64,000 nt of DNA from Streptomyces spiralis. GTDB taxonomy: Bacteria > Actinomycetota > Actinomycetes > Streptomycetales > Streptomycetaceae. This document shows, in pieces, positions 16,572-25,986 of this stretch (positions are counted from its first letter, which is position 1; each line of letters opens with the position of its first letter). The notes under the pieces are model-generated. The model did no database searches. It was not told the DNA's origin and worked only from the letters and a program-made list of their open reading frames with translations. Location of the stretch: positions 1 to 64,000 of the forward strand of contig NZ_BNBC01000032.1 in assembly GCF_014654675.1 (NCBI RefSeq). The letters run 5' to 3'. The position numbers and the translations under genes were made by a program.

Positions 16572-16828
16572 CGGGCGTCGAGGAGGAGGTCTACTCGGGC
16601 GGGCGGTGACACAGGGGCCGGCGGGGAGCGGCTGCCTGGGGAACTTCCCGGAGTGCCGGCTGATGCCGTGACACCGTCCATGTGGCGATCGCGTCACGCG
16701 TCGTAGCGGCGATGTCGCACGCCACATCCCGGCGTACCGGACGGATACGCAGGTGAAAGCCACTCCGAAACCTTGGTATTGTTGTCCGTGTCGCCGCGGG
16801 GATCACCCCGCCGAGCGACAGACACCTG

Positions 16829-16913
16829 GTCCGGGTGGCGGAATGGCAGACGCGCTAGCTTGAGGTGCTAGTGCCCTTTATCGGGCGTGGGGGTTCAAGT
16901 CCCCCCTCGGACA
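16829..16913 (+). tRNA. tRNA-Leu (GAG)
   Basis: 85-nt class II tRNA. The acceptor stem GTCCGGG pairs with CTCGGAC (one G-T pair), with discriminator A at 16913. The anticodon stem CTAGC/GCTAG encloses loop TTGAGGT, so the anticodon is GAG (16862-16864), reading CUC and CUU. The long variable arm TGCCC..GGGCG and the T-arm GGGGG-TTCAAGT-CCCCC are intact. CCA is not encoded. A recombinase remnant begins 9 bp downstream, so the tRNA 3' end probably served as an integration site. Confidence 0.95.
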
Positions 16914-16921
16914 CTCCTTAT

Positions 16922-18060
16922 AGCGATACGGAATCGAGGGCCTCGACCTGACGGTCGCGGTCCTCGTTGCGTTGTCGTAGCTGATAGTGATCCCCAGGGC
17001 CTCGTAGAGGGGCCTTTTCTTGTCGGCGTCGGCCGCTTGGATGCGCTGTGCGATGTTGCCGAGTCTCTCAGTGATCGCTCGGACCTGGTCGGCGGTGAGG
17101 GGCGCTTCCTTCTTTCGGGTGGTGGAGCGCAGAGCGTCGAGCTTCTTCTCTGGGCCGCGTCCTTGTCGCGTTGTGCGTCGTTGATCCACTGGGTGACGAC
17201 GGCGGGGTCGGCTCCGGCGTCGAGGGCGGCTTGGTAGCGGGCGAGCTTTCGTTCGCTTTCCTTGATCGCCTGGCGGGCCTGGGCCTGTTCGGGTGTGTGG
17301 ATGGATGCGGTGCTGGCTGCGATGCTCGCGGCGCTGAGTGCGGTGATGGTGGCGGTGAGCCGGTCCGGTTCGAAGGCCCGGGCGATCCATGTATCCAGTT
17401 CCCGGCACACGATGTCTTCGCGCAGGTTGACGGTCCGCGGGTGGTCGAGACCGGGGTAGAGGGCGGCTTCCCGTTCCTTGAATTCGCACCGGTAGTAGAC
17501 GCGGTCGCGGATCGCGGAGGGCTGCATCTTCCCTCCGCACAGACTGCACCGCACTCGCCCCCCGCAGGTAGGCCCGCCGGCTGCTCTGCCGGCCGGGGCG
17601 TTCCTGCCGCTGCTGCGCGCGGGCGCGCTGTTTGCGGGTTGCTTGTACGGCTTCGAAGAGTTCCTTGGTGACGAGTGCGTCGTGTGCAGGTTCGAGGGAG
17701 TGGATCCATTCCTCGGTGGGGTTGTGCGTCATGTGGGTGCGGTGGCCGAGGGTGACGTCATCGATGTCGATGAGGCGTTCTTCTTTGCGTTGCTTATTCC
17801 AGACCTCGTGGCCGGTGTAGCGGGGGTTGAGGAGGATCGCTCTGACGGCGTCGGGTTGCCCTGCCCTCTTGGTGCGCTGTGGGCTACGGGCGGTGTCGTG
17901 GGCGGAGGGGCAGGGGATGCACTCGTGGTTGAGCTGGGCGGCGATGGCCCTGTCGCTCATGCCCTCCACATACAGGCGGAAGATCCGCCGCACGATGGGT
18001 GCGGTGGCGGGGTCGGGTTGGAGTTGCGTGGAGCGCGTTGCGGGTGTTGGTGCGCCGTTG
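16922..18060 (-). pseudogene. Frameshifted large serine recombinase (site-specific integrase) remnant
   Basis: Three reading frames are needed to follow one protein. The Recombinase domain comes first (TAPIVRRIFRLYVEGMSDRA ... ILLNPRYTGHEVWNKQR). A frame change near 17555 leads to the zinc-ribbon and coiled region (RCSLCGGKMQPSAIRDRVYY ... YRCEFKE). A second change near 17155 leads to the C-terminal tail (LDALRSTTRKKEAPLTADQV). The N-terminal catalytic resolvase domain with its Ser is not found upstream. The normal stop is also lost: the last frame runs into the tRNA-Leu and stops at 16878. It is clearly inactive and read as the fossil integrase of an element that inserted at the tRNA. Confidence 0.8.
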
Positions 18061-18195
18061 GGTGCTGGGCGACGCCTCAGGAGCCCCCGGATCGGGGGTG
18101 CTTTGCGGTGGTGTGCTTGTGGCCTTGGGGGCCGGTGCACCCGCAAATGCGCTACGTGCAGCGCGCCCTGCGGCTCGGTGTCACTCGCCGACCGG

Positions 18196-18793
18196 TGAGT
18201 TGTCTGGGGCCCGCAGCGCGGGCGACCGAGCTGAGCATCGAGTTCGACGGTGCCTCCGCGGAGCTCCTGCCCAACGACGTCTTCGAAGACGCACTGCACC
18301 GCCATGTCCAGCACCTCGGCGGGGTGCCGTTCGACGCGACGGACCAGGAGAGGGCACGGAAGTTCCTGGCCACGTGCACGCCGTCGGAGATCGATCGGAC
18401 CGGGTGCGCTCCGGTCTTGCCGCCGACGATCCGCGGGTGCTCCACGACAGCGTCAAGCCGCTGGACCGCGCGCTGCCACGGCACCAGGTGACCGGCTCCA
18501 CCGATGTCGGCGACGTCAGTTGGGTCACCCCCACCGTGCAGTTGATGAGCGCCTGCTTGCCATTCGGAACGCCCGGCCACTCGTGGCAGTTCGTGGCGCA
18601 GGGCAAGCTGCCCGCATCTCACAAGGGGATGGTCGACGCTGCGAAGGCGACCGGCGCCGTCGCTGCCGAACTGCTCACCGACGCCGCAGTGTTGGAGCGG
18701 GCGCAGGACGAGTTCCGGCGCGTCACCGCGCGGACTCGCTGCCCGATCCCGGACGGCGTGCTGGCCCCACCGCTGCGTGCCGCACAGAGCTGA
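18196..18793 (+). pseudogene. AbgB-like M20 peptidase/amidohydrolase remnant
   Basis: The last ~200 codons of an aminobenzoyl-glutamate utilisation B-type M20 protein are recognisable in two frames. The first is around ELSIEFDGASAELLPND (18230-18290). After a shift near 18410-18440 comes LHDSVKPLDRALPRHQVTGS, then a TDVGDVSW motif, FGTPGHSW and a C-terminal helix. The N-terminal half with the metal ligands is missing, cut at the junction with the recombinase remnant. No function is expected. The 277 bp from here to the ADH gene hold no recognisable feature. Confidence 0.65.
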
Positions 18794-19070
18794 CCGACCA
18801 GGAGGACCCGCCTGCAGGAGTGCCCGTGGGAGATCGACCCTCGGGACAGATCGCCCCTGGTCACCGGTGACTCCGGTGGCCATGGGCGGCAGCCGTGCGC
18901 AGTTGTGCGTTGACTGGCCGCCGAGGTGGCCGTTACTGATGCGGACGCCTGCCTATGAGAGGCGCTCGCACAGGAGTGGACGGACGGACGGGGCGCGGAT
19001 GATCGGCCTGGCGCTGGACGTCACCGCCGAGGAGGTGTGGCGCGCCGCGGCCTGCGGTCCGTTGCCGGGA

Positions 19071-20123
19071 TCAGTCCGGAACGAGCACGGCCCGGGCCCG
19101 CACTTTGCCGTTCCGTAGGCGACCGAATGCCTCCGGTGCTGCGGAGAGCGGAAAGTGTTCGGTCTCGACCCTGAGAGCCCCTGAGTGTGCCAGCGTGAGG
19201 ACCTCGGCGAGCTCGGGGCGGGGGCCCCAGAAGGGCAGCGAGAGCCGAAAGCCCGGAGGTAGGAATCCTGGCTTGCGTACGGTGAGCTGGCCGCCGCCGC
19301 TACCGACGAGCGCGAGCTCGCCGCCCGGGCGCAGCGTCGAGGTGGCGAGCTCCAGGGTCGCCGTGGTGCCGGCGAAGTCGAGTACTGCGTCCACGCCCAC
19401 GCCGTCGGCCTGAGCGCGCAGTACCTGTGCCGTGTCCGCGCGCAGCAGGGTGGCGAAGTGCGCGCCGGAGCGGCCCGCGAGGGCCAGGGCCTCCTCGCGG
19501 ACGTCCACCGCGAGCACGCGGCTCGGGGTCGTCGCGCGCAGGATCTGGACAGCCACATGGCCGAGTCCGCCGACGCCGATGACCGCGACCGTGGTGCCCT
19601 GGCCGAGCAGGTGTCGCAGTCCCGCGATGGCGTGGTAGGAGGTCAGGCCGGCATCGGAGAGCGGTGCCGCCTGGTCGGCCGGCAGGTCGCCGATGGGCAC
19701 CAGGTGCCGGGCCGATGACACCAGCATGTACTCGGCCATTCCGCCGTCCCGGCCGAGGCCGGCTCCGTGCCAGGACAGGGTGCCCCGTCGATCGCAGTAG
19801 TTGTCCCGGCCGATGGCGCAGTGTGCGCACGATCCGCAACCCCACGGGCCGTATACCGCGAAGCGATCGCCGATCCGCGGGCTTTCGGGATCGGTGTCCG
19901 CATCGGGGCCCAGTGCCGCAACGTGCCCGGCGACCTCGTGTCCGAGGGTGAACGGCGGCTGGTAGGGGAGTGCGCCTGGGGGAGCGTCCACGACGTGCAC
20001 GTCCGAGTGGCACAGGCCGGCGGCCTCCACTCGAAGCAGCACCTCGCCTGCCCGGGGCATCGGTTGCTCGATCTCGGCCAGCTGGGGATCGCGTTGCCAG
20101 GCTGTCAGTCGCACCGCTCTCAT
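19071..20123 (-). CDS. Zinc-dependent alcohol dehydrogenase
   Basis: 350-residue class III-type MDR enzyme oxidising alcohols to aldehydes/ketones with NAD(P)+. Catalytic zinc ligands are Cys38 (GLCHSD) and His62-Glu63 (GHE). Structural zinc ligands are Cys96, Cys99, Cys102 and Cys110. The nucleotide-binding motif reads GVGGLGHVAVQ. The ATG at 20123 gives the standard N-terminus MRAVRL. It is divergent from an SDR gene, with a copy of the island's shared operator between them (20176-20189). It may oxidise an alcohol group on the island's substrate. Confidence 0.9.
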   Translation of the reverse strand: MRAVRLTAWQRDPQLAEIEQPMPRAGEVLLRVEAAGLCHSDVHVVDAPPGALPYQPPFTLGHEVAGHVAALGPDADTDPESPRIGDRFAVYGPWGCGSCAHCAIGRDNYCDRRGTLSWHGAGLGRDGGMAEYMLVSSARHLVPIGDLPADQAAPLSDAGLTSYHAIAGLRHLLGQGTTVAVIGVGGLGHVAVQILRATTPSRVLAVDVREEALALAGRSGAHFATLLRADTAQVLRAQADGVGVDAVLDFAGTTATLELATSTLRPGGELALVGSGGGQLTVRKPGFLPPGFRLSLPFWGPRPELAEVLTLAHSGALRVETEHFPLSAAPEAFGRLRNGKVRARAVLVPD

Positions 20124-20175
20124 GGTCACCGTCCAGGCTCTTGTCAATCCGCTGCCGGTCACGGTAACAGAGACG

Positions 20176-20189
20176 AAGTCAGTTCAATA
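20176..20189. promoter_or_regulatory. Island operator, copy a
   Basis: AAGTCAGTTCAATA fits the dyad AAnTSA-nn-TCAnTT with one mismatch. It lies in the divergent ADH/SDR promoter region, 26 bp before the SDR start. Confidence 0.6.
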
Positions 20190-20214
20190 TCAGGCTGCGT
20201 GGAGGGAGATCGGG

Positions 20215-21018
20215 ATGAGTGGCGATGCAGGGCGGCAGGGCCGGTTCGTGGGCAAGGTTGCGATGGTGATCGGGGCCGGCTCGGGCATGGGTGCGGCGGT
20301 GGCGCGGCAGTTGGCCGCCGAAGGGGCGAGGGCCGTGGTCCTGGCCGACGTCGAACCCGAGGGTGCCGAAGCCGTCGCCCGGGGGATCGGCGGCGCACGT
20401 GCGGTCGCGCTCGACGTGGTGGACGCGGCCGCGGTCGAGGAGGCTGTCGAGGACGTGGTGCGGCGGTACGGGCGGCTCGACGTCCTGGTGCACGCCGCCG
20501 GTGTCGACGACCCCAAGGCCAAGCAGCTGATTGCGGATGCGCTGGTGGAGGGTCGTCCGCCCGAGGTCACCGACCGGCTCGAGGACGCGGACTGGCAGCG
20601 CGTCATGCGGATCAACCTGGACGGTACGTTCCACGTACTGCGCGCCGCGGTACGGGCGATGCGCCCGGTGGGATCCGGTGCCATCGTGGTCATCGGCTCC
20701 TCGTCCGTCTTCGACACCCCCGTCGGCTATCCGCACTATGCCGCGTCCAAGGCGGGGGTGCATGCGCTGAGTCAGGCTGTCGCCAAGGAGGTCATCGCTT
20801 CGGGGATCCGGGTGAATGTCGTGGCGCCCGGCCCGACCGACACCGGCATGGCGGCGCGTACTCCTGCGGTGCTGCGCAGCGGATTCGCCGATCCACGGGT
20901 GCGTCCGTATGCCACGGCCGAGGAGATCGCGGACATCGTGCTGTTCCTGGCGAGTGACGCCGCGGTGAACCTGGTCGGCGCGGTGCTGCTGGCCAACGGA
21001 GGCAGGTTCACCGCCTGA
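20215..21018 (+). CDS. SDR family oxidoreductase
   Basis: 267-residue classical SDR. Cofactor motif GAGSGMG is near residue 20, an Asp after strand 2 (LADVE) favours NAD+, and the catalytic Ser (IGSSS) and Tyr-x3-Lys (YAASK) are present. The C-terminal segment ends in LLANGG. An insert before the active site (IADALVEGRPPEVTDRLEDA) is longer than usual. The ribosome site GGAGGGAG precedes the ATG. It is the first plus-strand gene after the island's left edge and is divergent from the zinc ADH, so the two may act on successive alcohol/ketone steps. Confidence 0.88.
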   Translation: MSGDAGRQGRFVGKVAMVIGAGSGMGAAVARQLAAEGARAVVLADVEPEGAEAVARGIGGARAVALDVVDAAAVEEAVEDVVRRYGRLDVLVHAAGVDDPKAKQLIADALVEGRPPEVTDRLEDADWQRVMRINLDGTFHVLRAAVRAMRPVGSGAIVVIGSSSVFDTPVGYPHYAASKAGVHALSQAVAKEVIASGIRVNVVAPGPTDTGMAARTPAVLRSGFADPRVRPYATAEEIADIVLFLASDAAVNLVGAVLLANGGRFTA

Positions 21019-21119
21019 CCGAAGGACGGGTGCGGGGCGCGCCCTGCGCGGCCCTCGGGGCTTCGACGAACTCGTGCACGGGTCTTGCTCGCCCGGCCCG
21101 CCGATGTCTACCGTGCATG

Positions 21120-21133
21120 AATTGAGTTCAGTT
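21120..21133. promoter_or_regulatory. Island operator, copy b
   Basis: AATTGAGTTCAGTT, a near-perfect match to the dyad AAnTGA-nn-TCAnTT, 40 bp before the livH-like start. It probably controls the importer/flavoenzyme operon. Confidence 0.7.
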
Positions 21134-21173
21134 TGCAGGGTGCTCGGGCGCCCGGTGCGAGGAGACGGTCGAC

Positions 21174-22043
21174 GTGGATCAGTTGCTGCTCGTCCTGGTG
21201 AGTGGTCTCGCCAGCGGCGCGGTGTACGGCCTGATGGGGTTGGGGCTCGTGATCATTTATCGGGCGACGGATGTGGTCAACTTCGCCCTCGCAAGCCTGG
21301 CCACCATCGGCCTCTACGCCGCCTTGGCCCTGTACGACAGCGGCCTGCCGCTGCTGCTCGCCGCAGTGGCCGCGATCGTGGTGACCACGGCGGTCGGCCT
21401 GGCCGCCCGGGAAACGGTGATCAGGCCCCTGGCCCAGGGGGAGTTGCTCTCGGCGCTCGTCATGACGATGGGCCTCTCGCTCATCGCGGAGAGCGTCATC
21501 AGCACCATCTGGGACGACCGGCCGCGGCTCTTCCCGAGCCTGGTGGAAGGCTCCGTCGCCATCGGCAGCTCGGCGATCCCCGCCCAGAGCCTGCTCACCC
21601 TCGCCGTGGCCGCGGTCGCGATGGCGCTGGTGGCGTACCTCTTCGGACGTACCACGATCGGTTCCGCGATGCGCGCCGTCGCCGAGTCCGCCGAGACCGC
21701 GCGGATCCTCGGCCTCGGCTCGCAGCGCATCGCGCGCATCGCCTGGGCACTCGGACTCGGACTGGCCGTCCTCGCCGCCGTCCTGTACGCGCCCCGGGCC
21801 GGACTGGTCCCCACCGTGCTCAGCGCACCGCTGTTCCGGGCCTTCGCAGGCATCTTCCTGGGCGGCCTGACCAGCATGTACGGAGCCGTCATCGGCGGCC
21901 TCACGGTGGGCGTCCTGGACAACCTGGCCGCGAGTTACGTCTCAGCCGGCTACCGGGACACCTTCGTGTTCTCGTTCACCATCCTCGTGCTGCTGATCCG
22001 CCCCCAGGGGTTGTTCGGTGTGCGCACGTTCCAGCGGGTCTGA
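21174..22043 (+). CDS. Branched-chain amino acid-type ABC transporter permease (LivH-like)
   Basis: 289-residue inner-membrane permease with about eight hydrophobic segments and the LivH signature SGAVYGLMGLGLVIIYRATD at residues 14-33 (key residues G-YGLMGLGL and the loop YRAT). The HAAT family imports branched-chain amino acids, amides, urea and, often in actinobacteria, aromatic or alicyclic acids. The GTG start follows GAGGAG. Its partner permease and both ATPases are fused in the next gene, 11 bp downstream. The binding protein is encoded 25 kb away under the same operator. Confidence 0.9.
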   Translation: MDQLLLVLVSGLASGAVYGLMGLGLVIIYRATDVVNFALASLATIGLYAALALYDSGLPLLLAAVAAIVVTTAVGLAARETVIRPLAQGELLSALVMTMGLSLIAESVISTIWDDRPRLFPSLVEGSVAIGSSAIPAQSLLTLAVAAVAMALVAYLFGRTTIGSAMRAVAESAETARILGLGSQRIARIAWALGLGLAVLAAVLYAPRAGLVPTVLSAPLFRAFAGIFLGGLTSMYGAVIGGLTVGVLDNLAASYVSAGYRDTFVFSFTILVLLIRPQGLFGVRTFQRV

Positions 22044-22054
22044 GGGAGCGCTCC

Positions 22055-24556
22055 ATGTCCGTCATCAGTCGTTCCACCCTCGCCAGAGCGGCGCTCGGCC
22101 CGCTTGCCGCGGCCGCGCTCATCGCCGTACTGAACTCCGGGGCCATCCCGCCCTACCAGGCCTACTCCGTGGGGCTCGCCGCCGTCTACACCGTCCTCGT
22201 CCTCTCGGTCGGGCTGCTCGCGGGATGGGCCGGCATCTGGTCGATCGCCCATCCCGCGTTCTTCGCCCTGGGCGCCTACTTCGCCGCCTACGGCAGTGGA
22301 CACGGCTGGTCGGTGGAGGCCGTGGTGCTCGGTGCGGTCGGGTGCAGCGCCGCCCTCGGGGCGTTCCTCGGGAGCGCCGGCGCCCGGTTCTCCATGCTGT
22401 ACGTGGCCCTGCTCACCCTCGCGTTCACCATGGTGTCGCTGGAGGTGATGGGTCAGTGGACCAGCGTGACCGGCGGCGACCAGGGCATCCCGCTGACGAA
22501 GCTGCACAGCGCCCTCGGCCTTGGCACGCTGGCCAGCGCGGGCACTGAGGCGCAGTACATCGCCGTGGGCGTGGCGGGGATCGCGCTCGCGGTGGCCGCG
22601 CTGGCCCGGCCCGGCGCCCTGCGGATGCGACTCGTCGCCGCCAAGTCCCACCCGATGGCGGCGCGTTCGATCGGCATCGCGCCGGAGGCCCAGTCCGCTC
22701 TGGCCTTCGCGGTCAGCGCCGTGTTCGCCGCCCTGGCGGGCGTCCTGCTGGCCCTGGTCGTCGGGTTCGTCAGCCCCGAGCCGTTCTCTCTGACGCTGGC
22801 GATCTCGCTGATCGCCGCGTGCGTTCTCGGCGGCGCCGGCACGCTGCTGGGCGCGGTCGTCGGTGGCGCGTATCTGACCTGGGTGCCCACGGCCGCCGAG
22901 AGCGCTGGTCTACCGCAGCCGATCCTGCAGGGCGTCGTGCTCATCGCGGCGCTGCTGTTCCTGCCGGGCGGCGTGGTGCCCACCGCGGGACGCCTTGCAC
23001 GCCGACTGCGACGTCGGCCCACCCGGCCGACACCGACCGCGGTGGAGCTGACCGCAGATGCTGTCGAGCCCGTACCCGCACCCGCGGCAACCGCCCCCGA
23101 ACTCCTGCGTCTCGACGACGTGGCCGTCACCTTCGGTGGGCTCAAGGCGCTCGAAGGCGCGTCCATGTCCGTACGGACCGGCGAGACCGTCGCGATCATC
23201 GGCCCCAACGGGGCAGGCAAGACGACGCTGTTGAACGCCCTGTCGGGGCTCGTCGCTGAAGGGCGGGTGGCCGGCGGCGCCGACTATCACGGCAAGCCCC
23301 TGCTGAAGACACGCGCCACCGCCCGACGGCGGCTCGGCATCGGCCGCACCTTCCAGCACGCCGAGACCTTCCCCGAACTGACGGTCCTGGAGAACGTACT
23401 CTGTACCCGGCGACGTATCACCGCCGAGCACCGGGCGGCGGCCACCGAACTCCTCGAGGGCGTCGGCCTCGCGCACGTCGCCGACCGCTATCCGGCCGAG
23501 CTGCCGTTCGGCCTTCACAAACGCCTCGACCTGGCCCGGGCACTTGCCGAGGAGCCCGAACTGCTCATCCTGGACGAGCCGTTCGGCGGCCTCGATGCCA
23601 CCGAACGCACCCTGCTCGCACGGCAGATCGTGCGCCAGCAGGAACGCGGCACCGCAGTCGTGATCATCGACCATGTCCTCGACGACCTGTTCGCCGTCGC
23701 CCACCGGGTGGTCGCTTTCGACTTCGGGCGGCCGATCGGCGAGGGCGAGCCCGGCAAGATCCTGGACGATCCCAGGGTGCGCTCCTCGTACCTGGGCGAG
23801 GGCAGCACCCGAGACGACCTCCCGCCCCGCGACGGCACCGAACGCGCCACGGTACGACTCGACGGCGTGGGCCACAGCTACAGCGGGGTCACCGCGCTGC
23901 ACGACGTCGACCTCACCGTCCCCCAGGGCAGCGTGATCGGCGTCGTCGGCGCCAACGGCGCAGGCAAGAGCACCCTGGGCCGGATCCTGCACGGCACGCT
24001 CCCACCCACGCTCGGCCGGCGCACGGCCGCCGACGGTCTGCGATCCGCGCTGGTGCCCGAGGGCCGCGCCCTGTTCAAGACGCTCTCGCTGCGGGAGAAC
24101 CTGGAGGTCGCCGCGTACGCCGCCGACATCAAGGGAGCGGAACTGCGGGCGCGGCTCGCCCAGACCGTCGAGTGGCTGCCGCCGCGGCTGCGCGAGCGGA
24201 TGGGCGTACCTGCCGCCGGGCTCTCCGGTGGTGAGCAGCAGATCCTGGCGATCGCCCGCGCCCTGATGGCCCGTCCTGACCTGATCATCGTCGACGAACC
24301 GGCGCTCGGCCTGTCCCCGGCGATGGTCGACGAGGTGTACGCGCGCCTGGGCCGGCTCGCCCACGAGGGCCTCACCGTCGTCCTTCTCGAACAGTCGCTG
24401 GGCCGCGCCGCGGCTGCCTGCCACGAGGTGGTCGTCCTGCACGAGGGCGGCATCGCCGTCCGGGGCGAGCCCGCCGACCCGGTGTTCCTCGACCGCGCCG
24501 AACAGGCCTACTTCGACGGGCAGGACGATGCCTCCGCCCCCGTCGCGCAGGCCTGA
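22055..24556 (+). CDS. Fused LivM permease - LivG ATPase - LivF ATPase
   Basis: 833-residue single chain. Residues ~1-310 are a LivM-like permease with about nine to ten membrane segments. After a Pro/Thr-rich linker, residues ~345-580 form a LivG ATPase (Walker A GPNGAGKT 383-390, degenerate signature LPFGLHKR 483-490, Walker B LLILDEP 503-509). Residues ~595-820 form a LivF ATPase (Walker A GANGAGKS from 632, signature LSGGEQQ from 723, Walker B LIIVDEP 743-749). These three parts are normally separate proteins; M-G fusions are known, but an M-G-F fusion is unusual. The frame is continuous, with no internal stop. It works with the preceding LivH. Confidence 0.88.
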   Translation: MSVISRSTLARAALGPLAAAALIAVLNSGAIPPYQAYSVGLAAVYTVLVLSVGLLAGWAGIWSIAHPAFFALGAYFAAYGSGHGWSVEAVVLGAVGCSAALGAFLGSAGARFSMLYVALLTLAFTMVSLEVMGQWTSVTGGDQGIPLTKLHSALGLGTLASAGTEAQYIAVGVAGIALAVAALARPGALRMRLVAAKSHPMAARSIGIAPEAQSALAFAVSAVFAALAGVLLALVVGFVSPEPFSLTLAISLIAACVLGGAGTLLGAVVGGAYLTWVPTAAESAGLPQPILQGVVLIAALLFLPGGVVPTAGRLARRLRRRPTRPTPTAVELTADAVEPVPAPAATAPELLRLDDVAVTFGGLKALEGASMSVRTGETVAIIGPNGAGKTTLLNALSGLVAEGRVAGGADYHGKPLLKTRATARRRLGIGRTFQHAETFPELTVLENVLCTRRRITAEHRAAATELLEGVGLAHVADRYPAELPFGLHKRLDLARALAEEPELLILDEPFGGLDATERTLLARQIVRQQERGTAVVIIDHVLDDLFAVAHRVVAFDFGRPIGEGEPGKILDDPRVRSSYLGEGSTRDDLPPRDGTERATVRLDGVGHSYSGVTALHDVDLTVPQGSVIGVVGANGAGKSTLGRILHGTLPPTLGRRTAADGLRSALVPEGRALFKTLSLRENLEVAAYAADIKGAELRARLAQTVEWLPPRLRERMGVPAAGLSGGEQQILAIARALMARPDLIIVDEPALGLSPAMVDEVYARLGRLAHEGLTVVLLEQSLGRAAAACHEVVVLHEGGIAVRGEPADPVFLDRAEQAYFDGQDDASAPVAQA

Positions 24557-24601
24557 TACACCCTGCCGGACGTACACCCCCTTTCATTTCAGGAGAGCCG
24601 T

Positions 24602-25942
24602 ATGACCACCGAAGCCGTCGACCTGCTGATCATCGGCGCGGGCATGGCGGGACTGACCGCAGGCGCCCGCGCCGTCCGCCACGGTCTGTCCGTCACGATC
24701 ACCGAGACGGGCACCGACGTCGGCGGCTCGGCACGCTTCGCCGGCTACGCGTGGACGGCCCCGGACCACGACGTCATGGACGAGCACAACCCACGCGGAG
24801 ACATCGCACTCAAGCGCGCGCTGGTGGACCGGTTCGCCGACGGCATCTCCTGGATCCGCTCCATCGGCGTGGAGACCAAGGACGCCCAACGCATCCTCAG
24901 CTTCGGCCGTGGCCACCAGTTCGACACCAACCACTACATCGACACCTGCCGACGTCTCGTCCTCGACGCCGGGGGCGAGGTGCTGCTGGAGACCGACACC
25001 GAACGCCTCGTGATCGAGCACGGCGTCGTGGTCGGAGCGGACGTGCGGGCGGCCGACGGCACACACAGGCGGATACGGGCCCGCAGCACGCTCGTCGCGA
25101 CCGGCGGATTCCAGGGCGATCTCGCCCTGCGCACCGCGCACGTGCACCCCCGGGCCGACCGTATGCAACTGCGTTCCAACCCCCACAGCACTGGCGGCGG
25201 TTACCGGCTGGCCACCCGGGCGGGCGCGGCCACCGGCGCCGACGACGCCGGTTTCTACGGACACCTCATCCCCAGCGGCATCCCGTTCGCCGACGGGGCG
25301 GACTTCGTCGACATGTCGCTGTACTACAGCGAGCACGCCCTGCTGATGAACCTGCGCGGCGAGCGGTTCGTCGACGAGACGCAGGGCGACCATCTCACCG
25401 CCATGGCACTGCTTGAACAGCCGGAGGGCCGTGGGCTCCTGATCGCCGACGCCCGGGTGTTCCGCGACTGGATCGTCGGCTCCTACGTCGAAGGAGCCGT
25501 CGCCGTCGACAAGTTCGCCCTGGCGAGCAAGCGGGGCGGCCGCGTCGGACTCGCCGAGGACCTCGACGAACTGGCCTGCCTGCCCGAGGAGTGGGGCTAC
25601 GACGCCGCAGCCGTCCGCGACGCCGTCGCCCACTTCAACGAACAGACCGGGCACGGGCGGGAACCGGTGCCCGGCCGGGAGCTGGACCGCCTGCCGCTCG
25701 ACGAACCGCCGTACTACGTCATCGAGACGGTCCCGGCCATCACCTTCCCCTTCCACGGCGTACGCATAGACGACCGGGCCCGTGTCCTGGGCGAGGACGG
25801 CCGGCCTCTTCCAGGACTCCTCGCCGCCGGGTCGGACACCGGCGGCCTGTGGCACCGCGCCTACGCGGGCGGCATCGCCTCGGCCCTCGTCTTCGGACTG
25901 ACCGCGGCCCAGACCGCGGCCGAGAGGGCACACCGCTCGTGA
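24602..25942 (+). CDS. FAD-dependent oxidoreductase (KSTD / fumarate reductase flavoprotein type)
   Basis: 446 residues. An N-terminal FAD-binding motif (LLIIGAGMAGLTAGARA, residues ~9-25) is followed by VGGSARFAGYAW, typical of the FAD_binding_2 family that includes 3-oxosteroid dehydrogenases and fumarate/urocanate reductases. The C-terminal FAD contact reads AAGSDTGGLWHRAYAGGIASALVFG. Such enzymes add or remove a C=C bond next to a carbonyl. It lies 45 bp after the transporter and GTGA-close to an acyl-CoA dehydrogenase gene. It is shorter than true KSTDs (~510-560 aa), so steroid specificity is not claimed. Confidence 0.8.
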   Translation: MTTEAVDLLIIGAGMAGLTAGARAVRHGLSVTITETGTDVGGSARFAGYAWTAPDHDVMDEHNPRGDIALKRALVDRFADGISWIRSIGVETKDAQRILSFGRGHQFDTNHYIDTCRRLVLDAGGEVLLETDTERLVIEHGVVVGADVRAADGTHRRIRARSTLVATGGFQGDLALRTAHVHPRADRMQLRSNPHSTGGGYRLATRAGAATGADDAGFYGHLIPSGIPFADGADFVDMSLYYSEHALLMNLRGERFVDETQGDHLTAMALLEQPEGRGLLIADARVFRDWIVGSYVEGAVAVDKFALASKRGGRVGLAEDLDELACLPEEWGYDAAAVRDAVAHFNEQTGHGREPVPGRELDRLPLDEPPYYVIETVPAITFPFHGVRIDDRARVLGEDGRPLPGLLAAGSDTGGLWHRAYAGGIASALVFGLTAAQTAAERAHRS

Positions 25943-25986
25943 CACCAATCTCGGCCACGCGCACACCCGAGCACGTTGGAGACCTC

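Noticed and set aside
16878..16921. Protein-coding sequence across the tRNA-Leu (PRGDLNPHAR)
   Set aside because: This string is a common artefact of translating tRNA genes; it only shows that the recombinase remnant lost its stop.
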